DNA of 64,000 nucleotides from Methylobacterium sp. J-070. GTDB lineage: Bacteria > Pseudomonadota > Alphaproteobacteria > Rhizobiales > Beijerinckiaceae. Shown here one piece after another: positions 42,746 to 51,578 of the stretch. Both the position numbers and the translations under genes were made by a program. The DNA is taken from assembly GCF_022829385.1 (NCBI RefSeq), contig NZ_JAKSXX010000123.1, positions 62,001 to 126,000 on the forward strand. Reading direction: 5' to 3'. The notes beneath the pieces were generated by a model. It saw only the letters and a list, made by a program, of their open reading frames with translations. It had not been told where the DNA came from and ran no database searches. The stretch's first letter is position 1, and every line of letters begins with the position of its first letter.

Positions 42746-43969
42746 ATGCGCGACACCGCCCCGCTTGCCCAGGGCCTCGTGGCGGCGATCCGGCCCCTCG
42801 ATCCGGGGCTGCCCTGGATCCCGGCATGGCGGGCGCTCGGGGCCTCGGCCCGCATCCGCAACCCGTTCTACGAGGCCGGCTACGCGCTCGCCGCCCGCGC
42901 GGCCTTCGGGTCCGGCGTGCGACTGCTGATCGTCGCCGACCGGCCGCCCGAGGCGCCGGGGGCCCGGCTCCGCGCCGTCTGGCCGTTCCGGGTGTCGTGG
43001 CGGCGCTGGGGCCTGCCGCTGCCGCTGCTGATGGGCTGGACCCACGGCTACTGCCCCTTCGGCGCGCCGCTCCTCGACGGCGCCGATCCGGAGGGGGCGC
43101 TGGCGGCCCTGCTCGCCGCCCCCCGGGCGCTCGGCCTGCCGCCGCGGCTGCTCCTGCCGAACGCCCCCGCGGACGGGCCGCTGGCGGATCTCCTGGCGGC
43201 ACGGGGTGCGCGCCGCGCCGCCTACTGGCCGCACGCGCGCGGGCTGCTCGACCTGACCGGGCGACCGCCGGACATCCGGGCCGCCTATCTCGATCCGCTC
43301 TCCGGCCAGCGGCGGCGCAAGCTGCGCCGCGCCCGCGCGCTCCTGGAGGCGGACGGCGCGGTCGACTTCGAGATCCTTTCCGCGCCGGCCGCCCTCGATG
43401 GCGCGCTGGACGCGTACGTCGCCCTCGAAGCGGCCGGCTGGAAGGGGCGGGTCGGCACCGGCCTCGGCCAGCGTCCGGAGGAGATCGCGTTCCTGCGCGT
43501 CGCCCTGGCCGATCTCGGTGCGGCGGGCGGCGTCCGCGTCGCCCGGCTGCGCCGGGACGGACGGACGCTCGCCGCCGCGATCCTGCCGGTCACGGGGTCC
43601 GAGGCCTGGGTGCTGAAGATCGCCCACGACGAGACCCGGCCGGAGGCCGCGCCGGGCGTCCAGCTCGTGCACCGCCTGACCGAGGCGGTGGCCGCCGGGG
43701 ACTGGGCGATCGATCGGATCGATTCCTGCGCGCCGCCGGACTTCGCCCTCGGCTCCACCTTCTGGATGGAGCGGCGGAACATCGCCCACCTGCTGGTCGA
43801 GGCGGGCCGCGATCCCCTGTTCCCGGCCGCCCGGGCGCTGGAGCGCGCGCGGGAGCAGGTGGCCCGGACGCGCGCGGCGTGGAAACGGCGGGGCCTCGAC
43901 GGCCTCACCAGCCGAAGCGGGCGATCTGCTCCAGCCGCACCTGCGTCGGCGCCGCCTCGCGGCCCATGA
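42746..43969 (+). CDS. CelD/BcsL-like GNAT acetyltransferase
   Basis: 407 residues with the FemAB/GNAT-like Acetyltransf_6 domain. Marks: PFYEAGYALAARAAFG at the front and GQRRRKLRRARALLEADGAVDFEI, then YVALEAAGWKGRVGTGL and FALGSTFWMERR in the C-terminal GNAT half. This family occurs in cellulose and exopolysaccharide loci and is thought to acylate polysaccharide. No glycosyltransferase is adjacent here. Its last 65 bases overlap the converging gene at 43905. Confidence 0.85.
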   Translation: MRDTAPLAQGLVAAIRPLDPGLPWIPAWRALGASARIRNPFYEAGYALAARAAFGSGVRLLIVADRPPEAPGARLRAVWPFRVSWRRWGLPLPLLMGWTHGYCPFGAPLLDGADPEGALAALLAAPRALGLPPRLLLPNAPADGPLADLLAARGARRAAYWPHARGLLDLTGRPPDIRAAYLDPLSGQRRRKLRRARALLEADGAVDFEILSAPAALDGALDAYVALEAAGWKGRVGTGLGQRPEEIAFLRVALADLGAAGGVRVARLRRDGRTLAAAILPVTGSEAWVLKIAHDETRPEAAPGVQLVHRLTEAVAAGDWAIDRIDSCAPPDFALGSTFWMERRNIAHLLVEAGRDPLFPAARALERAREQVARTRAAWKRRGLDGLTSRSGRSAPAAPASAPPRGP

Positions 43970-44261
43970 CGGCGATCCGCCCGGACAGGGCGTAGCAGGT
44001 CGCGCAGAACGGGAGCTGCAGAAGCGTGACCCCGTCGTCGCGCGCCCGGGCGACCGAGGCGATCAGGCAGGGCAGGACCGGCTGATCCGCGGGCGCCGGG
44101 AGGCAATCGGCCCGGGGGCTGCCGAAGGCCGGGCGGTTCGGCCAGGTCAGCAGGAGCGTGGTGCCGCCGCGGCGGTCGGGGGCCGGGGGCAGGGTGTAGC
44201 TGCGCAGGAACAGCGCGCAGGCCGCGAGGGCGAGCGCCGGCAGGATCAGGGTCATGCGCAT
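43905..44261 (-). CDS. Small exported protein with Cys pairs
   Basis: 118 residues. The N-terminus MRMTLILPALALAACALFL is a signal peptide with a lipobox-like ALAAC, so it may be a lipoprotein. The mature part has PADCLPAP, LPCLIASVARARDD and FCATCYAL; the Cys-x-x-Cys could bind metal or heme or be redox active. GGGAGG stands six bases before the start. The end overlaps the acetyltransferase gene by 65 bases on the opposite strand. Confidence 0.65.
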   Translation of the reverse strand: MRMTLILPALALAACALFLRSYTLPPAPDRRGGTTLLLTWPNRPAFGSPRADCLPAPADQPVLPCLIASVARARDDGVTLLQLPFCATCYALSGRIAVMGREAAPTQVRLEQIARFGW

Positions 44262-44278
44262 CCGCGACCTCCCGGGCC

Positions 44279-44506
44279 TCAATCGCCCGCGTCGAAGCGC
44301 GAGCGATAGAACACCTCGCGACCGGCGCCGTCGATCACCCGGACGGCCTGGGCCGGGTCGCCCGAACGCTGCGGAACCCGGGCGCGGGCGAACAGGCGGA
44401 GCGCCCGCTCCTGCGCGCTCTCCAGGCTGCCGACGCGCACCGAGATCCGCGTCTGGATCTCGTCGGGCTCCGGTCCGAGGACTTCGATGTGGAAGGTCTC
44501 GCGCAA
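44279..44506 (-). CDS. Hypothetical small soluble protein
   Basis: 75 residues if translation starts at TTG 44506: MRETFHIEVLGPEPDEIQ, then RVGSLESAQERALRLFARARV and AVRVIDGAGREVFYRSRFDA. The alternating strand-helix pattern ending in VIDGAGREVFYRS looks like a small alpha/beta domain. The ORF stays open to 44611, but the first part is low-quality sequence. It starts 18 bases before the Cys-pair gene and may share its message. No family recognised. Confidence 0.5.
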   Translation of the reverse strand: MRETFHIEVLGPEPDEIQTRISVRVGSLESAQERALRLFARARVPQRSGDPAQAVRVIDGAGREVFYRSRFDAGD

Positions 44507-44910
44507 GGGGATCCGCCTGATCGAGGGGCTTCGGGGCCGGAGGGTGCGGGCCGGCCGCGGCGCGGCATAGCACGATCCGGTCCGGTGTCGGCTCCGGTCG
44601 TTGGCCGGCACGGCCGATCGGGTCCCGGTGCGCTTGGCACCGGGTTTCGAACGCGGATCGGCGGAGCGGGATCCCGCCTCCGCTGGCAGCCGCCCCGTCG
44701 TCCCGGGGCCGCACGGCGGATCCGGTTCCGGGCCCTGCTCCGACGGCCCGGGCCGACGGCGCGGAGGGACGCGGCGCCCGGCCGAGCCCGCCGACGCCTG
44801 CGCCTTCGCCGCGCATCACCCTGACCTCGGCACCAAGTCCAATTGCCACCGCGTCGGCCCCGGCCCTATGAGGGTCGTCCCGACCGCGGAGACATCATCG
44901 GAGGATCCGC
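44507..44910. other. 404-base stretch without a recognised gene
   Basis: No convincing frame on either strand. It contains the presumed divergent promoters of the leftward pair and the rightward TTG-start gene at 44911. Confidence 0.4.
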
Positions 44911-45210
44911 TTGGACCCGCTCAAGGCTGCCGCCGCGACGCTGCTCTGCCTCGCCCTGTTCTGGCTGGCCTTCCGGCTGACCAAGCGCTTGGTCGATCTC
45001 GCCATCGCGGGGGGCTACGCCGAGGAGACCCGTCGGCTGGCCGAGGAGGCCGCTCAGGAGGCGGCCGGCGCCGTGCCGCAGGCCTCGGCCATCCGGGCAA
45101 CGGCGGCGAGCTTGGCGTCGAACAGGGACCAGTCGTCCGCCGCGGCGATCGGCGCCCACAGCCCCTCGACTTCCTCGATCAGCAGGGTGCAGGGCGCCTC
45201 CGCGAAGTAG
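44911..45210 (+). CDS. Small single-pass membrane protein overlapping selO
   Basis: 99 residues, TTG start with GGAGG six bases upstream. Residues 4-24 form a membrane helix (LKAAAATLLCLALFWLAFRLT), then a helical RLAEEAAQEAAGAV stretch. From residue 49 it runs antisense to the last 157 bases of selO, and that part reads like Ala/Ser-rich noise. The original stop may have been lost, letting the frame run on into the neighbour. Confidence 0.5.
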   Translation: MDPLKAAAATLLCLALFWLAFRLTKRLVDLAIAGGYAEETRRLAEEAAQEAAGAVPQASAIRATAASLASNRDQSSAAAIGAHSPSTSSISRVQGASAK

Positions 45211-46481
45211 CGGTGGTCGAGCCGCGCCCCCCGGGCGGGCGCGAGCGGCGCCAGCGCGGCCCGCACCGGCGCGAAGGCCGCCGACCGGTAATGCGCGGCG
45301 GCCGGGCCCGCCTCCGCCCGCCCGGCGCTCGCCGAGCCGCCGTACCAGTCGAAGAAGAACCGCTCGAACGGCGCCCGGGTCCCGGCCAGGAATTGCCAGA
45401 TGGCCGCGACCAGCCGGTCGGTCTCCGGCCGCGCCGCCGCGGCGAGGCCGAGCCGGCGGAACAGGGCCTGGGCGAAGCCCTCCTGCAGGGCCGGACCGAA
45501 GCCCGAGAGGGCGGATTCCAGGCGCGTCTGGGGCGCCAGGGTCAGCAGGCAGTCGGCCAGCCGGCAAAGGTTCCAGAACAAGGCCTCCGGCTGCCGGCCG
45601 AAGCTGTAGAGGCCGGTCTCGTCGAAATAGGCCGCGGTGAAGTCCGGGTCGTAATGCGGCAGGAACCGCCAGGGACCGTAATCGAAGCTCTCGCCGGTGA
45701 CGTTGATGTTGTCGCTGTTGAGCACCCCGTGGACGAACCCGGCGGCCGCCCACTGGGCCCCCATCCGGGCGACCCGGGCGACGACATCCTCCAGGAAGGC
45801 GACACCCCTGTCCTCCAGGCCGTCGCGCCAGAGCTCGGGCCGGTGGGTCTCGATCGTGTGGTCCAGGAGCCGGGCGATGTTGTCCGGCTCGCCGAGGGCC
45901 AGGAAGCGCTGGAAGCTGCCGATCCGGATATGCCCGTGGGAGAGCCGCACCAGGACCGCGGAGCGGGCCGGGGATGGCTCGTCGCCGCGCACGAGATCCT
46001 CGCCGGTCTCGATCAGGCTGAAGCTCTTCGAGGTCTCGACGCCCTGGGCCTCCAGCAGCGCGGTCGCCAGCACCTCCCGCACGCCGCCCTTGAGGGTGAG
46101 CCGTCCGTCGGCGCCCCGGGACCACGGCGTCGTGCCGCTGCCCTTGGTGCCGAGGTCGAGCAGCCGCCCGTCCCTGAGGTCGTGCACCTGCGCGAACAGG
46201 AAGCCGCGGCCGTCGCCGAGTTCGGGGTTGTACGATCGGAACTGGTGGCCGTGGTAGCGCAGCGCCAGCGGCGTCTCGAAGCTGCCGGGCAGGGGCTCGA
46301 ACCGGCCGAAATGGGCGATCCAGTCCGCATCCGTCAGGCCGCCGAGGCCGACCCGCCCGGCCCAGTCCCGGTTGCGGTAGCGCAGGATCGTCGCGGGGAA
46401 CCGGGCCGGGGTGACGGGATCGTAGAAGGCCGGGCCGAGATCGGCGTGGCGCCGCGAGGGCCTGAAGGCGGTGTCGTCCAT
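45054..46481 (-). CDS. selO: Protein adenylyltransferase SelO (YdiU family)
   Basis: A pseudokinase-fold enzyme that transfers AMP to Ser, Thr or Tyr of proteins and is linked to redox homeostasis. 475 residues with characteristic N-terminal GPAFYDPVTPARFPATILRYRNRDWA, the nucleotide-binding LRYHGHQFRSYNPELGDGRG, and GVLNSDNINVTGESFDYGPWRFL near the metal site. C-terminus extends to 45054 under the antisense small gene. Length fits the family. Confidence 0.93.
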   Translation of the reverse strand: MDDTAFRPSRRHADLGPAFYDPVTPARFPATILRYRNRDWAGRVGLGGLTDADWIAHFGRFEPLPGSFETPLALRYHGHQFRSYNPELGDGRGFLFAQVHDLRDGRLLDLGTKGSGTTPWSRGADGRLTLKGGVREVLATALLEAQGVETSKSFSLIETGEDLVRGDEPSPARSAVLVRLSHGHIRIGSFQRFLALGEPDNIARLLDHTIETHRPELWRDGLEDRGVAFLEDVVARVARMGAQWAAAGFVHGVLNSDNINVTGESFDYGPWRFLPHYDPDFTAAYFDETGLYSFGRQPEALFWNLCRLADCLLTLAPQTRLESALSGFGPALQEGFAQALFRRLGLAAAARPETDRLVAAIWQFLAGTRAPFERFFFDWYGGSASAGRAEAGPAAAHYRSAAFAPVRAALAPLAPARGARLDHRYFAEAPCTLLIEEVEGLWAPIAAADDWSLFDAKLAAVARMAEACGTAPAAS

Positions 46482-46530
46482 GCGGCGCGTCTCCCGGGCC
46501 GGCGGCTTGGGTGCCGGTGCGGACCCGCCC

Positions 46531-47013
46531 CTAACAAGCCGATGTGCCGCAATCCGGTTCGAACCTCGCCGTCTGCCGCAGGGCCTCCCCGGCGATCATC
46601 GCGGCCGCGACCGCGACGTTGAGGGAGCGCAGCCCCGGCCGGATCGGGACAACGACCCGGGCATCGGCCGCCGCGTGCACCGCCTCCGGCACGCCGGCCG
46701 ATTCGCGCCCGACCATCACGCAATCGTCCGGGCCGAACGCGAAGTCCGTGTAGGGCAGGGCGCCCGACGTGGTGGCGAGCACGAGCCGCAGGCCGGCCCC
46801 GGCCCGCCACGCCTCGAAGGCCGCGAACGAGCGGTGCCGGGTGAGGGCCACGTGGTCGAGATAGTCGAGGCCCGAGCGGCGCAGGTGCCGGTCCGACACG
46901 TCGAAGCCCGCGGGCTCGACGATCTCCACCGCGAGCCCGAGGCAGGCGGCCATCCGCAGCATCGTGCCGGTGTTCTGGGGGATGTCGGGCTGGTAGAGGA
47001 CGAGGCGCAGCAT
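46531..47013 (-). CDS. trmL: tRNA (cytidine(34)-2'-O)-methyltransferase TrmL
   Basis: SPOUT-fold enzyme that 2'-O-methylates the wobble base of certain leucine tRNAs. The 160-residue protein starts MLRLVLYQPDIPQNTGTMLRMAACLG, with the conserved GRESAGVPE and PIRPGLRSLNVAVAAAMIAGEAL, which form the trefoil knot and SAM site. Size agrees with the E. coli enzyme. Convergent with the PRC-barrel gene is not the case; it is divergent from it, 179 bases apart. Confidence 0.93.
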   Translation of the reverse strand: MLRLVLYQPDIPQNTGTMLRMAACLGLAVEIVEPAGFDVSDRHLRRSGLDYLDHVALTRHRSFAAFEAWRAGAGLRLVLATTSGALPYTDFAFGPDDCVMVGRESAGVPEAVHAAADARVVVPIRPGLRSLNVAVAAAMIAGEALRQTARFEPDCGTSAC

Positions 47014-47192
47014 GGCGCGGGCCTTGTGGCGGGTGGACGCCGCACCGTCAAAGCCCCGGGGTGCCGGCGCGCAGCCGGCAAACCGCCGCGCCGTCCCCGA
47101 GGCGCCGTGAGAAGGCGCGGAACTTAAGGGCCGCCGGAACCTTATGGCCGCGCCACCCTGTTCGCGGCCCGACCTCCGAAGGACCTGCTCCG

Positions 47193-47696
47193 ATGCGCAC
47201 TCCGCTCCTCGCCTCGGCCCTCGTGCTGGCCGGCCTCACCACCGCCCTGGCGCAGAATGCCGGCGCGAACACGGAGAGCGGCGGCGCCGCGACCCCGGTG
47301 CCCGGACAGCCGGCCACGATGGCCGACAACCTGCGGCCGACCTTCGTGGCCCAGAGCCCCGACGACATGGTCGCCAGCAAGCTGATCGGCTCCAGCGTCG
47401 TCAACGGTGCCAAGGAGACGATCGGGCAGATCGCCGATTTCGTCCTCGACCAGAAGGGCGCGGTGAAGTCTTGGATCATCGGGGTCGGCGGCTTCCTGGG
47501 GATCGGCTCGAAATACGTCGCCGTCGACCCCTCCGTGCTCAAGCTCGACCGGGCCGACGACAAGACCCTTCAGGCCCGGATCGACACCACCAAGGATCAG
47601 CTCCGGGCCGCGCCGGAATACGTCTATCTCGGCAAGGAGCCGCCGAAGGGCGCCGCCCCCGCCAGCCCCGCCGGGGAGCCGGCGCGGAAGCCCTGA
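47193..47696 (+). CDS. PRC-barrel domain exported protein
   Basis: 167 residues: a signal peptide (LLASALVLAGLTTALAQ), an Asn/Gly/Ala linker, then a PRC-barrel-like domain (DMVASKLIGSSVVNGAKETIGQIADFVLDQKGAVKSWIIGVGGFLGIGSKYVAVD) and a Pro/Ala tail. PRC barrels bind proteins or RNA; exported ones are common in Hyphomicrobiales, function unknown. The start at the signal peptide has GAAGGA upstream. Confidence 0.82.
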   Translation: MRTPLLASALVLAGLTTALAQNAGANTESGGAATPVPGQPATMADNLRPTFVAQSPDDMVASKLIGSSVVNGAKETIGQIADFVLDQKGAVKSWIIGVGGFLGIGSKYVAVDPSVLKLDRADDKTLQARIDTTKDQLRAAPEYVYLGKEPPKGAAPASPAGEPARKP

Positions 47697-47803
47697 CGGC
47701 TCGGATGAGCCGGGCCTGAGCCGGGCCGGCGGCGCTGCGCCGGCTTGCCTCGGGCCGCCGTTCCGTGCTGTGCCGGCCACGTCCGGAGGTCGGAACCCGT
47801 CCC

Positions 47804-48385
47804 ATGCGCCGCGCCCTCGTCCCGCTCCTCGCCTTCTGCCTCGGCCTCGTCGGCCTCACCGGGGCGGCGGTGTTCGCGTTCCTGCCCGACAGGGCGCCGG
47901 TGGGCGTGCCCGGCGTCGGCGGGCCGTTCACGCTGGTCGATCAGGACGGGCGCAATGTGACCGAGCGCGACTTCGCGGGCGCGACGCACCTGCTGTTCTT
48001 CGGATTCACCCACTGCCCGGACGTGTGCCCCACCACCCTGCAGCAGATCTCGGACGTGCTGGCAGCCCTCGGCCCGAAGGGCGAGCGGATGCGGGTCGCC
48101 TTCGTCACCGTCGATCCCGAGCGCGACGACCCGGCGAGTCTGAAGACCTACCTGTCGAGCTTCGACCCGCGCATCACCGGGCTGACGGGCAGCCCCGAGC
48201 AGGTCACCGCCACCGAGAAGGCCTACCGGGCCTATGCCCGCAAGGTCCCCGGGAAGGACGGGGACTACACGATGGAGCACACCGCGCTCGTCTACGTGAT
48301 GGACGCGCAGAACCGTTTCCTCGGCGCCCTGGACCTCTCGCGGCCCGTGGACGACACCGCGGCGCAGCTCGCCAAGAAGATCTGA
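47804..48385 (+). CDS. SCO1/SenC family protein
   Basis: 193 residues, membrane-anchored by an N-terminal helix (VPLLAFCLGLVGLTGAAVF) with a thioredoxin-like periplasmic domain. The copper-binding CPDVCP motif lies near residue 75 (TLTHCPDVCPTT-type) with the conserved His in MEHTALVYVMD. SCO proteins deliver copper to the CuA centre of cytochrome c oxidase. The ribosome site is 14 bases away, so the start could be earlier. A PRC-barrel gene precedes it. Confidence 0.92.
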   Translation: MRRALVPLLAFCLGLVGLTGAAVFAFLPDRAPVGVPGVGGPFTLVDQDGRNVTERDFAGATHLLFFGFTHCPDVCPTTLQQISDVLAALGPKGERMRVAFVTVDPERDDPASLKTYLSSFDPRITGLTGSPEQVTATEKAYRAYARKVPGKDGDYTMEHTALVYVMDAQNRFLGALDLSRPVDDTAAQLAKKI

Positions 48386-48474
48386 CCGGGCGCGGTCGCA
48401 GCCGGACTGCCCGGGGTCGTCGGCAGGGCGGACCGCTCGCGGATCCCGCTCCGAACCTTGAACGTCCTGACGCC

Positions 48475-49113
48475 CTACAGCGTCATCCCGGAGTGGAAAC
48501 GGTCGGGCGAGAGCGGCAGCAGGAACTGCACGCCGAAGCCGCCCTCGAAGTAGCGGACCAGCCGCCCGGGCGTGCTGCCGACCATGACGGCCGCCCCCAA
48601 GGGCAGCGTCGCCGCACTGGAGATCGCGACGCCGGACATCGAGATGTCGATGAGCCGGGCCGGGATTTCACGGCCGCCCTCGATCTTCAGGATCACCCCC
48701 GTCTGGGTCGGCACGAGACGCTCGTGGGAGCGTCCCTCCGGCAGCCCCAGGATCTCCCGGTTGGCGAGCCATGTCAGCTGGGAGGCGAGCTTGTCGCGCT
48801 TGCGCGGCGTGGCGTTGAGCTGGACCGCGAAGCCGTCCGCGCATTGGCGGGCGATGATGCCCTCGATCCGGCCGATATGCTCCAGGTAGAGCACCACCCG
48901 CTCGCCGACCTCGCCCTGCACCGCGCAGGTCAGGCGCACCCCGCCCGGCGACATGTCCACGGTGCGACACGGAAATTCCCGCCGGTCCGCCAGCATGTAG
49001 CGGCCGAGCACGGCGACCCGCACGCGCTGGTGCCGCCGGGCATCGGCGGCGCCGCGGGCCGGGACCGGCGCGGCGCGGAGCATCGTTCTGGCGGTGGCAT
49101 CGACCGCGATCAT
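48475..49113 (-). CDS. Tandem PilZ-domain protein
   Basis: 212 residues with two PilZ-type regions. The first has RRHQR (residues 26-30, the RxxxR) and DMSPGG (53-58, the D/NxSxxG), both needed to bind cyclic di-GMP. The second, near DISMSGVAISS, keeps the second motif only and may not bind. It suggests c-di-GMP control of surface behaviour. No diguanylate cyclase is in the window. Confidence 0.82.
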   Translation of the reverse strand: MIAVDATARTMLRAAPVPARGAADARRHQRVRVAVLGRYMLADRREFPCRTVDMSPGGVRLTCAVQGEVGERVVLYLEHIGRIEGIIARQCADGFAVQLNATPRKRDKLASQLTWLANREILGLPEGRSHERLVPTQTGVILKIEGGREIPARLIDISMSGVAISSAATLPLGAAVMVGSTPGRLVRYFEGGFGVQFLLPLSPDRFHSGMTL

Positions 49114-49330
49114 CCCGAGATTGGTCCTGCGCCGCGATAATCGAAGCCGCAGAGTAGAATCGGACTGTTACGAAACCCTTTTTCCCGGCCTGATCCTGCA
49201 CCGGCCTCAGGGCTGTTCCGGTCGTCAATCATGGGCCTGCACAATCGGGCGACGGTGCGGCCGCCGTTGTTTGGCTCGTCATGCGAGACCGGCCGATCGG
49301 GGATTCGGTCCGGCCGCGGCGTGGGGCGCG

Positions 49331-49930
49331 TCAGACCCGGCCGCCGGCATGCACGAGGAGGTGACCCCGGCGCACCGGCCCCGGATAGCCCGCGCTCGTC
49401 CGGACCGCCGCCCGCGCCGGAGGTCCGGCCTCCGGTCTCCGGCTCGGCAGGATGCGCAGGGAGGCGGTATCCGCCTGCACCAGCGGCCGCAGGCCGATCC
49501 AGTGCGGCGCGCCTTCGAGGCTCAGGGTGCCGAGCGCCCGGACCTGCGTGCGGCCGCGGTGGCGCAGCGGCAGGAGCAGGAGCTCGAGGTCCGCCTCTTC
49601 GCCGGCACTGTTGGTGGCATGCAGGCCCGCCACCACGCCGAGGGTGTCGCTGGCGACGATCTCGACCATCCGCCAGGGATCCGGGGCCTGCGAGCCCCAG
49701 AGCCGGGCAAACGGCGCGCCCTTCAGCTCCTGGCCGTACAGGGCGCAGACCCGCGTCCCCGCCAGCCGGATGGTGGCCGCGCGGGCGGCCATGTCGAGTT
49801 CGAGGATGAGGCTGTCGGCCAGGAGATGGCGGATCTCCCCCGGCTCGATCTCGGCGCGTTCCGGCGCGGCGCGCTCTCCGCGCAGGCGCTCCCAGTAAGC
49901 ATGGAGCATGCGGCTGGTGGGATGCTTCAT
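49331..49930 (-). CDS. PAS-like domain protein (PAS_5 type)
   Basis: 199 residues. The N-terminal part MKHPTSRMLHAYWERLRGERAAPERAEIEP and LADSLILELD-type strand pattern, then TRVCALYGQELKGAPFARLWG, fit the small alphaproteobacterial PAS_5 domain. The Pro/Arg-rich tail is probably disordered. No output domain, so likely a sensor or partner of a two-component or c-di-GMP system. The start ATG at 49930 is the first with a family-like N-terminus. Confidence 0.75.
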   Translation of the reverse strand: MKHPTSRMLHAYWERLRGERAAPERAEIEPGEIRHLLADSLILELDMAARAATIRLAGTRVCALYGQELKGAPFARLWGSQAPDPWRMVEIVASDTLGVVAGLHATNSAGEEADLELLLLPLRHRGRTQVRALGTLSLEGAPHWIGLRPLVQADTASLRILPSRRPEAGPPARAAVRTSAGYPGPVRRGHLLVHAGGRV

Positions 49931-50625
49931 CGGTGTCCCGACTCTAAACGCCTGTTGTTCAGCCCTGGATCGATCTGGCACATCCGCGAGGCTGTGGCCG
50001 GCCGAAGAGGGCGCTCGCAGCGTCGCGGCGCACGCGCCGTGCCGCCCGGTCCGGGATTCCGGCACGCCGCGCCGCCGCCTCGGACGCGGCACGTTCCGGC
50101 CGATCGTCTTCGGCTCCGCGGTATCCGGACCCGCCCTGACGCGCGGACGGCGCGGCAGGCCGCCGGATCGCGGCCAGATCGCGCGCCGTGGTGCCGGCGG
50201 GGTCATGCCCGGCAGCGTCTGTCATCGTCGTCTCCCGGTCCGTACCATGTCCCGAAGGGAATCGTCGGTCACGTCCTCCCAGGCGCGGAACCGATAGGAC
50301 TCCCCGACGTGACGGCGACCGCCCGTCCCTCGCGCAGTGTCGTCGGCGACACCCGGAGGCGCCGCGGAAGCGGCGGGGCGCCACCAGCGGGTAGCCCGAC
50401 GGGACGGGAACGGCCACCCGCCCCTCGACGATATCCGGGGCGGTCCACGGCCGCGAACGCCCTACCTTGTCCTCGGTTGCGGCGTTCGGACCTTCGCCAC
50501 CGGTGGGCGAACCGGTCCGGCGGCGTCGACCGAAGGCGATCGGGCCGACGGCAGGTCCGCGTCCGTTTGCTTCACTGGAGCGCCGGGACTTGCCCAGCGA
50601 CCCCGAGCCCCGACATGGTGCCGCG
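49931..50625. other. 695-base stretch, only weak open frames
   Basis: On the minus strand, 50225-49959 is an open 88-residue frame (MTDAAGHDPAGTTARDLAAIRRP) with GGGAG six bases before the ATG. A second minus-strand frame ends in SYRFRAWEDVTDDSLRDMV with its stop overlapping that ATG as ATGA. Both look marginally protein-like but have Arg/Ala bias typical of chance frames. The rhomboid promoter must also be here. Confidence 0.3.
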
Positions 50626-51447
50626 ATGGATGCCTCCCCCGAATTTCCGCGGCAGAGCCGCGTGCCCGTGTTCAACATGCCGGGGGCTGTGACGCTCTCG
50701 ATCGGGCTGCTGCTGGCGATCCAGGCGGTGCGCGAGTTCCTGCTGCCGGATACGCTGGACATCCGCGTCGTCCTCGACCTCGCGCTCATACCGGCCCGCT
50801 GGACGGTGTGGCTCGATCCCGGCAAGGCGTCCGAGGTGATCCGCGCCGCCGCCGACACCGGCGATCCCAGCCTGGAGGCCGCGCGCGAGGCCTTCGCCCG
50901 CTACATCGTGGGCGAGAACGCGCTCCAGCCCTGGACGCTGGTCACCTACGCGTTGCTGCACGGCTCGTGGATGCACGTGATCTTCAACAGCGTCTGGCTG
51001 GCCGCCTTCGGCTCGCCGGTGGCTCGCCGCTGCGGCGCCCTGCGCTACGGGGTGCTCGCCCTGGCCGGCACGGCGGCCGGCGGCCTGCTGCACGTGATGG
51101 TCGATCCCTTGAGCGCGGGGCCGCTGGTCGGCGCCTCGGCGGGGATCTCGGCCCTGATGGCCGCCGCCGCCCGTTTCGTGTTCCAGCCGCCGGTCTCGGG
51201 CTATGGCGGCCCGGCGTGGCAGCTGCCGCCGAACCGGCCCGTCGAGACGATCCCCGAACTCCTGCGCAACCGGACCGCGGTCTCGTTCCTGGCGATCTGG
51301 CTGCTGACCAACCTGCTCTTCGGCCTCGTCAGCGTGCCCCTGGTCGGCGAGAACGCCGCCATCGCCTGGGACGCGCATCTCGGTGGGTTCATCGCGGGCT
51401 TCCTGCTCTTCCCGCTGCTCGATCCGCGGGAGGCGCACCCGCACTGA
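50626..51447 (+). CDS. Rhomboid-family intramembrane serine protease
   Basis: 273 residues and six or so helices. Active-site features: the nucleophile Ser in VGASAGISALMA and the His in WDAHLGGFIAGFLLF, with HGSWMHVIFNSVWLAAFG matching the first transmembrane core. It cleaves within the membrane; substrate unknown. The start ATG lacks a strong ribosome site but gives the usual MDASPEFPRQSRVPVFNMPG. A gene-free stretch lies upstream. Confidence 0.88.
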   Translation: MDASPEFPRQSRVPVFNMPGAVTLSIGLLLAIQAVREFLLPDTLDIRVVLDLALIPARWTVWLDPGKASEVIRAAADTGDPSLEAAREAFARYIVGENALQPWTLVTYALLHGSWMHVIFNSVWLAAFGSPVARRCGALRYGVLALAGTAAGGLLHVMVDPLSAGPLVGASAGISALMAAAARFVFQPPVSGYGGPAWQLPPNRPVETIPELLRNRTAVSFLAIWLLTNLLFGLVSVPLVGENAAIAWDAHLGGFIAGFLLFPLLDPREAHPH

Positions 51448-51578
51448 GCACCTTGCCAACGCGCCGGATCGGTCACACACTCGCCATAATGTGAAGAAGC
51501 CGGGGCTCGCCCGGACCGCAGCGTATCGCAGGCCCCGTGGGCTGACGGCGCACCGGCCGCGTCACAAGGGAGAGAGCC

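Noticed and set aside
41030..43789. Long minus-strand open frame (919 codons) opposite gpmI, flippase and acetyltransferase
   Set aside because: It mirrors coding frames of three recognised genes and has only Arg/Gly/Asp-rich composition with no family features.
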